Below, piece by piece: positions 55,650 to 64,000 of a DNA stretch of 64,000 nucleotides. The first letter of the stretch is position 1. Every line of letters begins with the position of its first letter. The notes below the pieces were generated by a model, which saw only the letters and a program-made list of their open reading frames with translations, did not search any database and had not been told where the DNA came from. The DNA comes from Candidatus Thiodubiliella endoseptemdiera (GTDB taxonomy: Bacteria > Pseudomonadota > Gammaproteobacteria > PS1 > Pseudothioglobaceae): positions 496,001 through 560,000 of the forward strand of contig JACCHT010000002.1 in NCBI GenBank assembly GCA_013416635.1. The letters are read 5' to 3'. A program made the position numbers and the translations under genes.

Positions 55650-56276
55650 TTATTTTGAATATAATTCAACAATTAAATGTTCTGCGATATCAGATGACAA
55701 ATCATCACGAGCAGGAACATTTTTAAATACACCTTTCAGTGCCTTAATATCAACATCAATCCATTCTGCCTGTTCGCCTTGCTCAGACAATTCAACAGCC
55801 AACTGAATACGACTTTGTTTTTTTGCTTTTTCTCTAATAGAAATCTCATCATTAGCACTCACTTGGTAAGAAGGAATGTTAACCACTGAACCATTTACTA
55901 AAATAGACTTATGCGAAACCAATTGTCTAGATTCGGCGCGTGTAGAACCAAAACCCATACGGTAAACAACATTGTCAAGACGACACTCTAAAAGACTCAG
56001 TAAGTTTTCACCTGTTGAACCTTTCTTTTGAGAGGCTTTCTTGTAATATGAGCGGAATTGCTTTTCTAAAATACCGTAAATGCGTCTTACTTTTTGCTTT
56101 TCGCGTAATTGTAAACCATATTCAGTAGGTTTTGCTTGACGGGCAGTTGCACCGTGCATGCCAGGTAGTTGTGTTACTTTACATTTAGAATCTAATGATC
56201 TAATACCACTTTTTAGAAATAAGTCCGTGCCTTCGCGACGGGCTAATTTACAAGTAGGTCCAGTATATCTAGCCAT
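55650..56276 (-). CDS. rpsD: 30S ribosomal protein S4
   Basis: A 208-residue S4 ([54 protein letters not shown]-type motif with [19 protein letters not shown]). It is a primary 16S binder and, in E. coli, represses the alpha operon by binding the rpsM leader. Confidence 0.98.
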   Translation of the reverse strand: MARYTGPTCKLARREGTDLFLKSGIRSLDSKCKVTQLPGMHGATARQAKPTEYGLQLREKQKVRRIYGILEKQFRSYYKKASQKKGSTGENLLSLLECRLDNVVYRMGFGSTRAESRQLVSHKSILVNGSVVNIPSYQVSANDEISIREKAKKQSRIQLAVELSEQGEQAEWIDVDIKALKGVFKNVPARDDLSSDIAEHLIVELYSK

Positions 56277-56285
56277 AATTTATCC

Positions 56286-56669
56286 TTATACTCTGCGTTT
56301 CTTAGAAGGACGACAACCGTTATGAGGGATTGGCGTCACATCTGTGATTGATTGAATTTTTAAGCCCTCTGCATTCAAACCACGAATGGCTGAATCTCTA
56401 CCAGGACCAGGACCCTTAACACGAACTTCTAAGTTCTTCATGCCAAAAGCCAGTGCTTTTTCACCACAGTTTCCCGCTGCTACTTGCGCTGCAAATGGCG
56501 TTGATTTTCTAGAACCTCTAAAACCAGAACCACCAGAAGTTGCCCAGCATACTGCGTTGCCATGACGGTCTGTAATCATAACAATGGTGTTATTAAATGT
56601 TGCATGAATATGTGCAATACCGTCGGTAACGACTTTTTTATTCTTTTTCTTTGCAGGTGCCTTAGCCAT
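56286..56669 (-). CDS. rpsK: 30S ribosomal protein S11
   Basis: A 127-residue S11 ([54 protein letters not shown]-type end [15 protein letters not shown]). It lies in the alpha operon between rpsM and rpsD. Confidence 0.98.
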   Translation of the reverse strand: MAKAPAKKKNKKVVTDGIAHIHATFNNTIVMITDRHGNAVCWATSGGSGFRGSRKSTPFAAQVAAGNCGEKALAFGMKNLEVRVKGPGPGRDSAIRGLNAEGLKIQSITDVTPIPHNGCRPSKKRRV

Positions 56670-56684
56670 AATATTTACCTATAA

Positions 56685-57038
56685 TTATTTAATTAAACGA
56701 CGAGGACCCTTGCGAGTTCTAGCATTTGTTTTTGTTCTTTGACCACGAAGTGGTAATGATTTTCTGTGACGGATACCACGATAACAGCCTAAATCTTTTA
56801 AGCGTTTAATATCCATTGCGATTTGACGACGAAGATCACCTTCAACTTCAAATTTTGCAACGGCTGCACGAATTAGCTCTAACTGGTCTTCAGCCAAGTC
56901 CGATACTTTAGCACTCTCGTCTAATTTAAGTTCTGCACAAATCGCTTTTGCACGCGTTGCGCCAATACCGAAAATTGACTGCAAGCCAATTACGATGTGT
57001 TTATGTGTTGGAACATTTATTCCCGCTATTCTAGCCAT
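56685..57038 (-). CDS. rpsM: 30S ribosomal protein S13
   Basis: A 117-residue S13 ([49 protein letters not shown]). First gene of the alpha operon, with a strong promoter and a leader of about 95 nt upstream. Confidence 0.98.
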   Translation of the reverse strand: MARIAGINVPTHKHIVIGLQSIFGIGATRAKAICAELKLDESAKVSDLAEDQLELIRAAVAKFEVEGDLRRQIAMDIKRLKDLGCYRGIRHRKSLPLRGQRTKTNARTRKGPRRLIK

Positions 57039-57075
57039 TTACCTTTCCCTTATATCCTATTTTTATTAAAATTCA

Positions 57076-57113
57076 TTATTGCTGTTTTTTTAACTCTTTC
57101 TTTAAAGCAATAA
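57076..57113 (-). promoter_or_regulatory. Leader hairpin of the alpha operon
   Basis: In the rpsM leader TTATTGCT pairs with AGCAATAA around a 22-nt loop. In E. coli the same leader holds the S4-binding pseudoknot for autoregulation. The position fits, but the pseudoknot itself was not modelled. Confidence 0.45.
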
Positions 57114-57139
57114 CGAAGTTAAAATTTGCAAAGCGGGCA

Positions 57140-57168
57140 ATTATACCTTGCCAACCTCTCCCTGTCAA
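57140..57168 (-). promoter_or_regulatory. Consensus sigma-70 promoter for rpsM operon
   Basis: On the minus strand TTGACA (57,168-57,163), a 17-nt spacer and TATAAT (57,145-57,140), both perfect consensus. It lies just after rpmJ and drives rpsM-rpsK-rpsD-rpoA-rplQ. Confidence 0.88.
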
Positions 57169-57175
57169 TTATCAA

Positions 57176-57289
57176 TTAACCTTGTCTTTGTTTGTGTCTA
57201 GGTTCTTTACAAATCACACGAACCACGCCATGTCGCTTAATAATTTTACAATTGTTACAAATTTTCTTGACTGATGCTCTTACTTTCAT
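57176..57289 (-). CDS. rpmJ: 50S ribosomal protein L36
   Basis: A 37-residue L36 starting [15 protein letters not shown] and ending [11 protein letters not shown]. The zinc ligands C-x2-C, C and H (CNNC, then CKEPRH) are all present, so this is the zinc-binding form. It lies 12 bp after secY. Confidence 0.97.
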
Positions 57290-57301
57290 AATACTTACCT
57301 T

Positions 57302-58597
57302 CTAATTTAAACCTGATTTTTTCATTAATGACTCATACTGATTAGACATTAAATGCGATTGTGCTTGTTGAATGAAATCCATTACTACAACCACGATAAT
57401 TAACAAACTGGTGCCGCCAAAATAAAATGGCACATTCCAATATAAAATCAAAAACTCTGGCAACAAACAAACTGCGGTAATATAAACCGCACCAGATGCT
57501 GTTAAACGCGATGTTACTGCGTCAATATAATCTGCCGAATGCTGACCCGGGCGAATACCCGGGATAAAACCACCCGATTTACGCAAATTATCAGCCATTT
57601 CTTTTGAATCAAAAGTTAACGCTGTGTAGAAAAATGTAAAAAATACAATCGCCAAACCATAAAACATAACATATAGCGGTTGACCTGGAGAAATACTCGC
57701 AGTCAAATCAGCTAGCCAACCCATGCCTTCCGATTGTGAAAACCAACCCCCTAAAGTCGCTGGGAATAAAATAATCGAAGAGGCAAAAATCGGTGGAATT
57801 ACGCCCGCCATATTAATCTTCAATGGCAAATATGAACTCTGACCACCGACCATATTACGGCCCTGCTGGCGTTTGGCATAATTCACCGTAATACGGCGTT
57901 GCCCTCGTTCCATAAATACCACAAATGCCGTTACTAATAAGGTCATTGCCAATAAGATTGCAACCAAAATAACTGCCAACTCGCCAGTAGAAACCAACGA
58001 TAAAGTTGAACCTAATGCCGAAGGTAAGCCTGATACGATACCTGCAAAAATAATCATCGAAATACCGTTACCAATACCTTTTTCTGTAATCTGTTCGCCT
58101 AACCACATCAAAAATAAGGTGCCTGTGGTTAAAGTAACTACAGTAACCAAGCTGAATGTAAAACCACCATTGGTTACCAAAGCGACACCACCTGCACTTT
58201 GTGACTGCAAAGCAATCGAAATACCATACGACTGAAACACTGCCAATATCACTGTACCCAAACGCGTATATTGGGTAATTTTGCGTTTTCCAGTCTCACC
58301 TTCTTTTTTAAGTTGTTCTAATTTTGGCACTACCGAAGTCATTAATTGAACAATAATCGATGCCGAAATATAAGGCATAATACCCAGTGTAAAAATAGAC
58401 AATCTTTCTAGCGCACCGCCAGAAAACATATTAAACATATCCAAAATCGTGCCTTGCTGATCTTGCACCAAAGACGCCAATGCGGTTGATGAAATAAAGG
58501 GAATGGTAATATGTGTACCCAGTCTAAAAACAATTAACGCGCCCAATAAAAAGAAGATGCGTTTTGATAAATCTTGAGAAATTCCAGGCTGACTCAT
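57302..58597 (-). CDS. secY: Protein translocase subunit SecY
   Basis: A 431-residue inner-membrane channel with ten transmembrane segments (LSKRIFFLLGALIVFRLGTH, GIMPYISASIIVQL, ERGQRRITVNYAKRQQGR in the cytosolic loop, FYTALTFDSKEMADNLRKSG). It pairs with SecE/SecG for Sec export. Start by MSQPGISQDLSKR; 5 bp after rplO. Confidence 0.98.
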   Translation of the reverse strand: MSQPGISQDLSKRIFFLLGALIVFRLGTHITIPFISSTALASLVQDQQGTILDMFNMFSGGALERLSIFTLGIMPYISASIIVQLMTSVVPKLEQLKKEGETGKRKITQYTRLGTVILAVFQSYGISIALQSQSAGGVALVTNGGFTFSLVTVVTLTTGTLFLMWLGEQITEKGIGNGISMIIFAGIVSGLPSALGSTLSLVSTGELAVILVAILLAMTLLVTAFVVFMERGQRRITVNYAKRQQGRNMVGGQSSYLPLKINMAGVIPPIFASSIILFPATLGGWFSQSEGMGWLADLTASISPGQPLYVMFYGLAIVFFTFFYTALTFDSKEMADNLRKSGGFIPGIRPGQHSADYIDAVTSRLTASGAVYITAVCLLPEFLILYWNVPFYFGGTSLLIIVVVVMDFIQQAQSHLMSNQYESLMKKSGLN

Positions 58598-58602
58598 ATA
58601 AG

Positions 58603-59037
58603 TTATTCTTTTACTGAACCTTTGGCAGCTTCAATTGCTGCTTTTGCGCCTTTAGTTGCCTTAATACCTGTCAATGTTATTGCTCTAGTAATTTCACCCG
58701 AAAGCATCACTTTAACCCGCTTAATATTCTTAGTAACTAAGTTGTGTTGCTTTAACACTTCAACGGTAATTTCTTTTTCTTCTAATTTGTTTAACTCAGA
58801 TAAAGTAACTTGAGAAGTAATAATTGAAACACGCGAAGAGAAACCGACCTTAGGAAGACGACGCTGTAATGGCATCTGACCACCTTCAAAACCAATCTTA
58901 CTAAAACCACCTGAACGAGATTTTTGACCCTTGTGCCCACGGCCACAAGTTTTACCAAAACCACTACCAATACCACGGCCAACGCGTTTTCTAGATTTCT
59001 TTTCACCTTCAGCAGGTGACAATGTATTTAATTGCAT
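58603..59037 (-). CDS. rplO: 50S ribosomal protein L15
   Basis: A 144-residue L15 ([57 protein letters not shown]). The start at 59,037 is the usual MQLNTL. Part of the spc operon. Confidence 0.97.
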   Translation of the reverse strand: MQLNTLSPAEGEKKSRKRVGRGIGSGFGKTCGRGHKGQKSRSGGFSKIGFEGGQMPLQRRLPKVGFSSRVSIITSQVTLSELNKLEEKEITVEVLKQHNLVTKNIKRVKVMLSGEITRAITLTGIKATKGAKAAIEAAKGSVKE

Positions 59038-59050
59038 AATATTCATAATT

Positions 59051-59329
59051 TTAACCTTCTACCTTCAATAGGTAAGATACCTTGTTAATCATACCTCTAA
59101 CTTCAGGTGTATCAACCAGTTCTACTGTATGGTTAATACGCTTAAGCCCAAGACCTTTTATTGTTGCACGATGTGTTGGCAAGCGACCGTGAAAACTCTT
59201 AACCAAAGTAACACTGACTGTATTCTTAGTTGTCGCTTTCTTTACAGGTGTCTTTTTGGCTACTGCTTTTTTAACAGGTGCTTTTTTAACGGATACTTTT
59301 TTAGTCGCTACTTTTTTCTCTTCAGCCAT
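59051..59329 (-). CDS. rpmD: 50S ribosomal protein L30 with Lys/Ala-rich N-terminal extension
   Basis: A 92-residue protein. Residues about 36-92 are a normal L30 ([40 protein letters not shown]). Residues 1-35 are an extension built of lysine, alanine and valine ([19 protein letters not shown]), as in histone-like tails; ordinary bacterial L30 has about 58-60 residues. The ATG shares a base with the rpsE stop (TAATG), which supports the long start. Confidence 0.93.
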   Translation of the reverse strand: MAEEKKVATKKVSVKKAPVKKAVAKKTPVKKATTKNTVSVTLVKSFHGRLPTHRATIKGLGLKRINHTVELVDTPEVRGMINKVSYLLKVEG

Positions 59330-59847
59330 TAGGTTTCTCCTCTAATTTCTTCAACACTCTTACCTCGTTTAGCCGCTACCGATTGTGGAGATGACATTGA
59401 AGTTAAACCCTCAATCGTTGCACGAACAACACTAATAGGGTTACGAGTACCATTACATTTAGCTAAGATATTATGTACACCCACTGCTTCTAATACGCTA
59501 CGCATTGGACCACCAGCAATAACACCAGTACCTTCTGAGGCAGGTTGCATATAAACTTTAGCCGCACCCACATTAGAAGTAATCGGATAATAAAGCGTAC
59601 CATCTTTAAGTGGGACGCTTTTCATTGCTTTCTTCGCTTTATCCATTGCTTTTTGGATAGCCATAGGCACTTCACGCGCCTTACCCGTGCCGTAACCTAC
59701 TTTACCATTGCCATCACCCACAACGACCAATGCTGAGAAGCCGAAGATACGACCCCCTTTAACTACTTTTACAACACGGCGGATATTAACCAACTTTTCA
59801 ATATAGTCGTCGCCGTCTTCTTTGTTATTTTTTCTAAAATCTGCCAT
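59329..59847 (-). CDS. rpsE: 30S ribosomal protein S5
   Basis: A 172-residue S5 ([59 protein letters not shown]). It ends in TAATG overlapping rpmD. Confidence 0.98.
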   Translation of the reverse strand: MADFRKNNKEDGDDYIEKLVNIRRVVKVVKGGRIFGFSALVVVGDGNGKVGYGTGKAREVPMAIQKAMDKAKKAMKSVPLKDGTLYYPITSNVGAAKVYMQPASEGTGVIAGGPMRSVLEAVGVHNILAKCNGTRNPISVVRATIEGLTSMSSPQSVAAKRGKSVEEIRGET

Positions 59848-59874
59848 TCTTTATGCCTTTTTTATAATTTTTTT

Positions 59875-60214
59875 TAAAAGTCCAAACCGCCATCTCTGGC
59901 CGCTTCTGCTAATGCTTTAACGCGACCATGGTATTTAAAACCAGAGCGGTCAAATGCCACTTTGGTTACTTTTACCGCTTTTGCCGCTTTGGCAATCTCA
60001 GTACCAATCTTTTTGCTGCTACGACATTGCCGCCATTTTTTTCTTTTATGCTAGAAGCAGAAGCTAAAGTCTTCGTGCCACAAGCACTGATTAGTTGAAC
60101 ATAAATGTGCTGAGAAGACTTATAAACGCATAAACGCTCAACGCCTTTTTCAGCATGCTTTGCTCTAAACTTAGTTGCTCTTCTTAAACGAGCTTGTTTT
60201 TTAGAAAGTTTCAT
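59875..60214 (-). CDS. rplR: 50S ribosomal protein L18 (frame broken by a missing base)
   Basis: The first 80 codons end early as read. Adding one A to an A5 run (plus-strand T5 at 60,010-60,014) restores [15 protein letters not shown] and [20 protein letters not shown] to the stop at 59,875, giving 113 residues. L18 binds 5S rRNA and is essential, so this is almost certainly a sequencing error. Confidence 0.95.
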
Positions 60215-60241
60215 ACAATACCTTTAATTAATTAATTCGCT

Positions 60242-60787
60242 CTATTTCTTTTTCGCTTCTTTGCGAACCACATACTCATCGGTATAACGCACACCTTTAC
60301 CTTTATAAGGTTCTGGCGGACGATAAGCACGAATTTCTGCAGCCACTTGACCAACTTTTTGCTTGTCCATACCTTTAACAACAATCTCAGTTTGGGAGGG
60401 TGTTTCAGCAGTAACACCTTCTGGCAATTCATACTTCACAGGATGTGAGAAACCCAAAGTTAAATCCAATGCTTTACCTGCTACTTTGGCACGATAACCA
60501 ACACCAATCAGTGTCAATGTTTTTACCCAACCTTCTGAAACACCTTTAATCAAATTAGCGGTATTGGCTCTTGCAGTTCCTGCTTGTGCCCATGCTTTCT
60601 TTTGATTTTTTTTATCAAGTTTGGCAATATCGAATGTTAAAACATTTTCTGCATTGGTAATCGTTACTGCTGGATGTACCTCCATTTGCATTTGACCTAA
60701 TTTGCCCTTCACTGTCATTGAGGAACCATTTAAGGATACTTCAATACCTGCTGGGATTGCGATGGGTTCTTTTGCGACTCTAGACAT
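60242..60787 (-). CDS. rplF: 50S ribosomal protein L6
   Basis: A 181-residue L6 (MSRVAKEPIAIPAGIEVSLN, GVSEGWVKTLTLIGVGYRAK, PPEPYKGKGVRYTDEYVVRKE). Part of the spc operon. Confidence 0.98.
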   Translation of the reverse strand: MSRVAKEPIAIPAGIEVSLNGSSMTVKGKLGQMQMEVHPAVTITNAENVLTFDIAKLDKKNQKKAWAQAGTARANTANLIKGVSEGWVKTLTLIGVGYRAKVAGKALDLTLGFSHPVKYELPEGVTAETPSQTEIVVKGMDKQKVGQVAAEIRAYRPPEPYKGKGVRYTDEYVVRKEAKKK

Positions 60788-60799
60788 CTTATAACTCCT

Positions 60800-61195
60800 T
60801 TAAGAAACGCTGCACAAAACTTCACCACCCACATTTTGGGCGGCTGCTTTTTGTCCAGTCATTACACCTTTGGGCGTTGAAACAATAACGATACCTAAGC
60901 CATTCATAATGCTTGGCATTTCGGTACTCTTTACATAAACGCGTAAACTTGGCTTTGAAATTCTTTGTAATGAATCAATGACCGGCTTGTTGTCATAATA
61001 CTTCAACTTAACGCTCAAAGTTTTAGCGGCTTTTTCACCGGCAACACTAAATGATTCAATATAACCTTCTTGCTGCATCACACTAGCGATAGCAGACTTT
61101 AAACTTGATGCTGGAATGTTAACTTCTTTCTTTTCAACCATTTGTGCGTTGCGAATGCGGGTTAACATATCAGCGACTGGATCAGACATACTCAT
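60800..61195 (-). CDS. rpsH: 30S ribosomal protein S8
   Basis: A 131-residue S8 ([46 protein letters not shown]). In E. coli S8 represses the spc operon. Start at MSMSDP; MSDP two codons later is equally possible. Confidence 0.98.
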   Translation of the reverse strand: MSMSDPVADMLTRIRNAQMVEKKEVNIPASSLKSAIASVMQQEGYIESFSVAGEKAAKTLSVKLKYYDNKPVIDSLQRISKPSLRVYVKSTEMPSIMNGLGIVIVSTPKGVMTGQKAAAQNVGGEVLCSVS

Positions 61196-61206
61196 AATCT
61201 ATTCTC

Positions 61207-61512
61207 CTACCAACTTGCTTTAGATAAACCAGGAACTTCACCGTTCATGGTGCGCTCTCTTAGTTTAATCCTAGAGAGACCAAATTTACGGTAAAAACCA
61301 TGTGGACGACCCGTCAAACCACAACGACTACGTTGTCTTGTTGGTGAAGCGTCACGCGGTAATGCCTGTAACTTAATTGTTGCCTGAAAGCGTTCTTCAT
61401 CAGAAGAATGTACACTTTTAATTATTTTTTTGAGTTCAAGACGCTTAGTTTGGTATTTTGCAACCAACTTAGTGCGTTTGAGGTCTCTATTTATCATAGA
61501 CTTTTTAGCCAT
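61207..61512 (-). CDS. rpsN: 30S ribosomal protein S14
   Basis: A 101-residue S14 ([55 protein letters not shown]). It is the zinc-independent form, without the C-x2-C pairs. The start overlaps rplE by 8 bp. Confidence 0.97.
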   Translation of the reverse strand: MAKKSMINRDLKRTKLVAKYQTKRLELKKIIKSVHSSDEERFQATIKLQALPRDASPTRQRSRCGLTGRPHGFYRKFGLSRIKLRERTMNGEVPGLSKASW

Positions 61513-62056
61513 TATCTTTATCCTTAAATGGGAAATTAAACATTGCCAATAGTTTCTTAGCGTCTTCATTATTTTGTGCACTGGTAGTGATAGCAATATC
61601 CATACCGCGCGTTCTTGTTACTTTTTCGAAATCAATTTCTGGGAATACGATTTGCTCCGTTAAACCCATATTGTAATTACCACGACCATCAAACGATTTC
61701 TCATTCAAGCCACGGAAATCACGAATTCGTGGAATCGCAATATTAACCAAGCGATCTAAAAATTCATACATCTTTTCTTTGCGTAATGTTACTTTGCAAC
61801 CAATCGCGTTACCCTCTCTTAACTTGAAACTGGCAACGGATTTGCGTGCAATACAGGTCATTGGTTTTTGACCTGAAATTAAACTCATTTCTTCCAATGC
61901 ACTTTGCAAAATTTTCTTATCACCTAAGGCACTCCCTAATCCCATGTTAATGGTGATTTTTTCAATCCTAGGGATTGCCATTGGATTTTTCTGACCCAAC
62001 TCTTTTTGTAGAGCAGGTAGAATCTCATTTTTATATTGTTGTTGTAATCTAGACAC
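61505..62056 (-). CDS. rplE: 50S ribosomal protein L5
   Basis: A 183-residue L5 ([59 protein letters not shown]). Binds 5S rRNA with L18. Confidence 0.98.
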   Translation of the reverse strand: MSRLQQQYKNEILPALQKELGQKNPMAIPRIEKITINMGLGSALGDKKILQSALEEMSLISGQKPMTCIARKSVASFKLREGNAIGCKVTLRKEKMYEFLDRLVNIAIPRIRDFRGLNEKSFDGRGNYNMGLTEQIVFPEIDFEKVTRTRGMDIAITTSAQNNEDAKKLLAMFNFPFKDKDNG

Positions 62057-62083
62057 TGTATTTTCCTTTATCCTTTAACTGTC

Positions 62084-62395
62084 TCAAACGATTGCATCGC
62101 CGTTTGATTTAAAAAATCTTTCTTTGTTACCGTCTTTGTTGGTGCGAATACCAACTTTGTCCGCTTTCTCAGTCTTTGCATTGTAAAGTGCAACATTTGA
62201 AATTGCTATTGGCATTTCTGTATCAACAATACCGCCAGTAACGCCTGCATTTGGATTGGGTTTAACATGCTTTTTAGCAATATTTAAACCTTCGACCACA
62301 ACTTTGCTTGTAGTTACTTTTGTTACTGTACCCATTGCACCTTTGTCTTTACCTGCAATAACAATAATCTCATCATTTAATTTAATTTTTTGCAT
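62084..62395 (-). CDS. rplX: 50S ribosomal protein L24
   Basis: A 103-residue L24 ([36 protein letters not shown]). KOW motif present. It overlaps the rplN stop codon by one base. Confidence 0.97.
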   Translation of the reverse strand: MQKIKLNDEIIVIAGKDKGAMGTVTKVTTSKVVVEGLNIAKKHVKPNPNAGVTGGIVDTEMPIAISNVALYNAKTEKADKVGIRTNKDGNKERFFKSNGDAIV

Positions 62396-62763
62396 TATAG
62401 TACCTCTGGTGCTAATGACACAATTTTCATAAATTTCGCATTACGCAATTCACGTGTTACAGGACCAAAGATACGCGTACCTACTGGCTCAAGTTTTGTG
62501 TTTAATAACACCACTGCATTGTTATCAAAACGAATGCGTGAACCATCGGCACGGCGAACACCTTGTGCTGTGCGAACAACAACGGCATCATAAACATCGC
62601 CTTTTTTCACTTTGGCACGCGGTGCAGCTTCTTTAATACTGACTTTCACCACATCACCAATATTTGCATAACGACGCTTAGAACCGCCCAATACTTTAAT
62701 ACACATTGCTTTGACACCGCCGCTATTGTCGGCAATATGTAATTTTGTTTGCATTTGAATCAT
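62395..62763 (-). CDS. rplN: 50S ribosomal protein L14
   Basis: A 122-residue L14 ([60 protein letters not shown]). First gene of the spc block. Confidence 0.98.
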   Translation of the reverse strand: MIQMQTKLHIADNSGGVKAMCIKVLGGSKRRYANIGDVVKVSIKEAAPRAKVKKGDVYDAVVVRTAQGVRRADGSRIRFDNNAVVLLNTKLEPVGTRIFGPVTRELRNAKFMKIVSLAPEVL

Positions 62764-62793
62764 ATCTTATTCTCTTTATTAATAGGCTAACAA

Positions 62794-63060
62794 TTAATCA
62801 ATCGCAACTGATTTTTCAAGGACTTCTAACAACGCCCAACATTTGGTTTTAGAAAACGGCTTTGCTTCAACAACTCTCACTGTATCACCTAAACCACACT
62901 CATTGTTTGCATCATGGGCATGCACCTTGGTGCTGCGTTTGATGTATTTTTTATAAATTGGGTGACGAACTTTACGCTCAATTTCGACCGCAATTGTTTT
63001 ATCACGACTATTACTAACAACTTTGCCTGTTAATACGCGTTCTACTTTTTTATCGTTCAT
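62794..63060 (-). CDS. rpsQ: 30S ribosomal protein S17
   Basis: An 88-residue S17 ([38 protein letters not shown]). It overlaps rpmC by 4 bp (ATGA). End of the S10 operon. Confidence 0.97.
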   Translation of the reverse strand: MNDKKVERVLTGKVVSNSRDKTIAVEIERKVRHPIYKKYIKRSTKVHAHDANNECGLGDTVRVVEAKPFSKTKCWALLEVLEKSVAID

Positions 63061-63245
63061 ACTTTTTTCTCTTCAATAATAGTTTTAACTCGTGCAATTG
63101 ACCTCTTAATATTCTTTAACTTGGAAGTGTCATCTAATTGCGCACTTTTATGTTGCATACGCATTTCAAAGTGTTCTTTCAAAAGCCCCATCAAAGTTTC
63201 TTTAAGTGCAGAAGCATCTTGACTTCTTAATTCTTTTGCGTTCAT
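63057..63245 (-). CDS. rpmC: 50S ribosomal protein L29
   Basis: A 62-residue L29 ([38 protein letters not shown]). It overlaps genes on both sides, by 4 bp and 1 bp. Confidence 0.97.
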   Translation of the reverse strand: MNAKELRSQDASALKETLMGLLKEHFEMRMQHKSAQLDDTSKLKNIKRSIARVKTIIEEKKV

Positions 63246-63655
63246 TACATTGCCATCCTTTTAATTACTTTCGTTTTTACTGGTAATTTTGCTGATGCAA
63301 GTGCAAATGCTTCCATTGCAACAGTTTCATCAACCCCTTGCATTTCAAATAACATTTGACCTGGCTTAATCTGTGCAACCCAATATTCAACACTACCTTT
63401 ACCTTTACCCATTCGAACTTCTAATGGTTTTTTGGTAATGGGCTTATCTGGAAAAACACGAATCCAAATTTTACCTTGGCGTTTTACATGGCGAGTCATT
63501 GCTCTTCGTGCAGATTCAATTTGTCTTGCAGTCATACGGCATCTGCCAACAGCTTGTAAGCCAATTTCACCGAAACTGACTTTGTGACCAGTTGCAAGGC
63601 CACGATTACGGCCTTTCATCATTTTTCTAAATTTTGTGCGTTTAGGTTGTAACAT
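63245..63655 (-). CDS. rplP: 50S ribosomal protein L16
   Basis: A 136-residue L16 ([60 protein letters not shown]). Near the peptidyl-transferase centre of the 50S. Confidence 0.98.
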   Translation of the reverse strand: MLQPKRTKFRKMMKGRNRGLATGHKVSFGEIGLQAVGRCRMTARQIESARRAMTRHVKRQGKIWIRVFPDKPITKKPLEVRMGKGKGSVEYWVAQIKPGQMLFEMQGVDETVAMEAFALASAKLPVKTKVIKRMAM

Positions 63656-63666
63656 TTCTCAATCCT

Positions 63667-64000
63667 TTATTTCTTACCAATTTGATTAGTAGCACCGCGA
63701 CGAGCAACCTCATCTAGCGTGCCTTTTTTATGGTCTAAGATTTCACCTTTAAAGATCCAAACCTTAATACCAATCACACCATACTGTGTATTTGCACCAT
63801 AATGGGCATAATCAACATCAGCTCTAAATGTGTGCAATGGCACACGGCCTTCACGATACCATTCAGAACGCGCAATTTCTGCACCATTCAAACGACCGCT
63901 AACCATTACTTTAATACCTTGTGCGCCTAAGCGAGTGGCATTGCCTAATACTCGTTTAACTGCACGACGATACATTACTCGCTTTTCTAATTGTTGTGCA
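63667..64000 (-). CDS. rpsC: 30S ribosomal protein S3, C-terminal part (cut by window end)
   Basis: The last 110 or so codons of S3 ([68 protein letters not shown]). The frame is open to base 64,000, so the 5' half, with the KH domain, lies beyond the window. Confidence 0.97.
   Translation of the reverse strand, partial: AQQLEKRVMYRRAVKRVLGNATRLGAQGIKVMVSGRLNGAEIARSEWYREGRVPLHTFRADVDYAHYGANTQYGVIGIKVWIFKGEILDHKKGTLDEVARRGATNQIGKK

Noticed and set aside
59875-60214. rplR as a genuine pseudogene
   Set aside because: The downstream half is perfectly conserved in another frame, the defect is one base in an A run, and the gene is essential.

Overview
The window is a stretch of an AT-rich gammaproteobacterial chromosome. 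Gene content (periplasmic DsrE-like protein, ETHE1-type persulfide dioxygenase, TauE/SafE exporter, cytochrome c4 and a small cytochrome c, Prx-Grx hybrid peroxidase) suggests a sulfur-oxidising bacterium related to the SUP05/Thioglobus clade or the thiotrophic symbionts of deep-sea bivalves. The lineage is an inference; no marker was compared with a database.

Layout. 1-4,480: prfB, then an HxlR-type redox regulator divergent from a four-gene electrophile/nitro-compound operon. 4,480-18,560: an accessory, oxidative-stress region with an OxyR-like regulator, Prx-Grx peroxidase, two near-identical RAYT (Y1) transposases that bracket a methyltransferase remnant, a three-gene DUF262/ATPase cassette, a toxin-antitoxin pair and a glcF pseudogene; then a lipoprotein lipase, a catalase truncated by an IS3-type remnant, an encapsulin-type ferritin without encapsulin and glutathione reductase. 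18,660-28,420: metabolic and repair genes (YhiN family, TlpA fusion, ETHE1, dapB, LigE, recQ, kdsA, trpC). 28,420-35,120: osmC, small proteins, tRNA-Ser(GCU), thiG, pepA, dsbC, rsmB, dsrE-like. 35,190-42,000: lon, hflX, clpX, clpP, tig. 42,250-46,460: two cytochromes c, engB and an AddB-like nuclease. 46,580-49,250: a G/C-richer surface-protein island with an autotransporter and a pentanucleotide microsatellite inside a small upstream reading frame. 49,320-53,940: cca, mpl, tauE, a hydrolase, yqeY. 54,030-64,000: rpsU, then the alpha, spc and S10 ribosomal operons on the minus strand (rplQ to rpsC, which runs off the end).

A roughly 160-bp MITE with 18-bp terminal inverted repeats (GAGACCTTTGCATAAATA) occurs ten times plus one decayed remnant. 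Most copies have 5-bp target duplications. Two sit exactly in Shine-Dalgarno sequences, where the AAGGA duplication regenerates the ribosome binding site, and one supplies the start codon of a secreted protein. No transposase for it lies in the window.

Many core genes (rplR, kdsA, tig, recQ, trpC, pepA, hflX, mpl, yqeY and others) are split by single-base indels, mostly in short homopolymers. Because rplR, kdsA and others are normally indispensable, most of these look like assembly or sequencing errors rather than real gene decay, and they are annotated here as whole genes with a note. The glcF, katA, methyltransferase and IS3 remnants look like true pseudogenes because they are also truncated.
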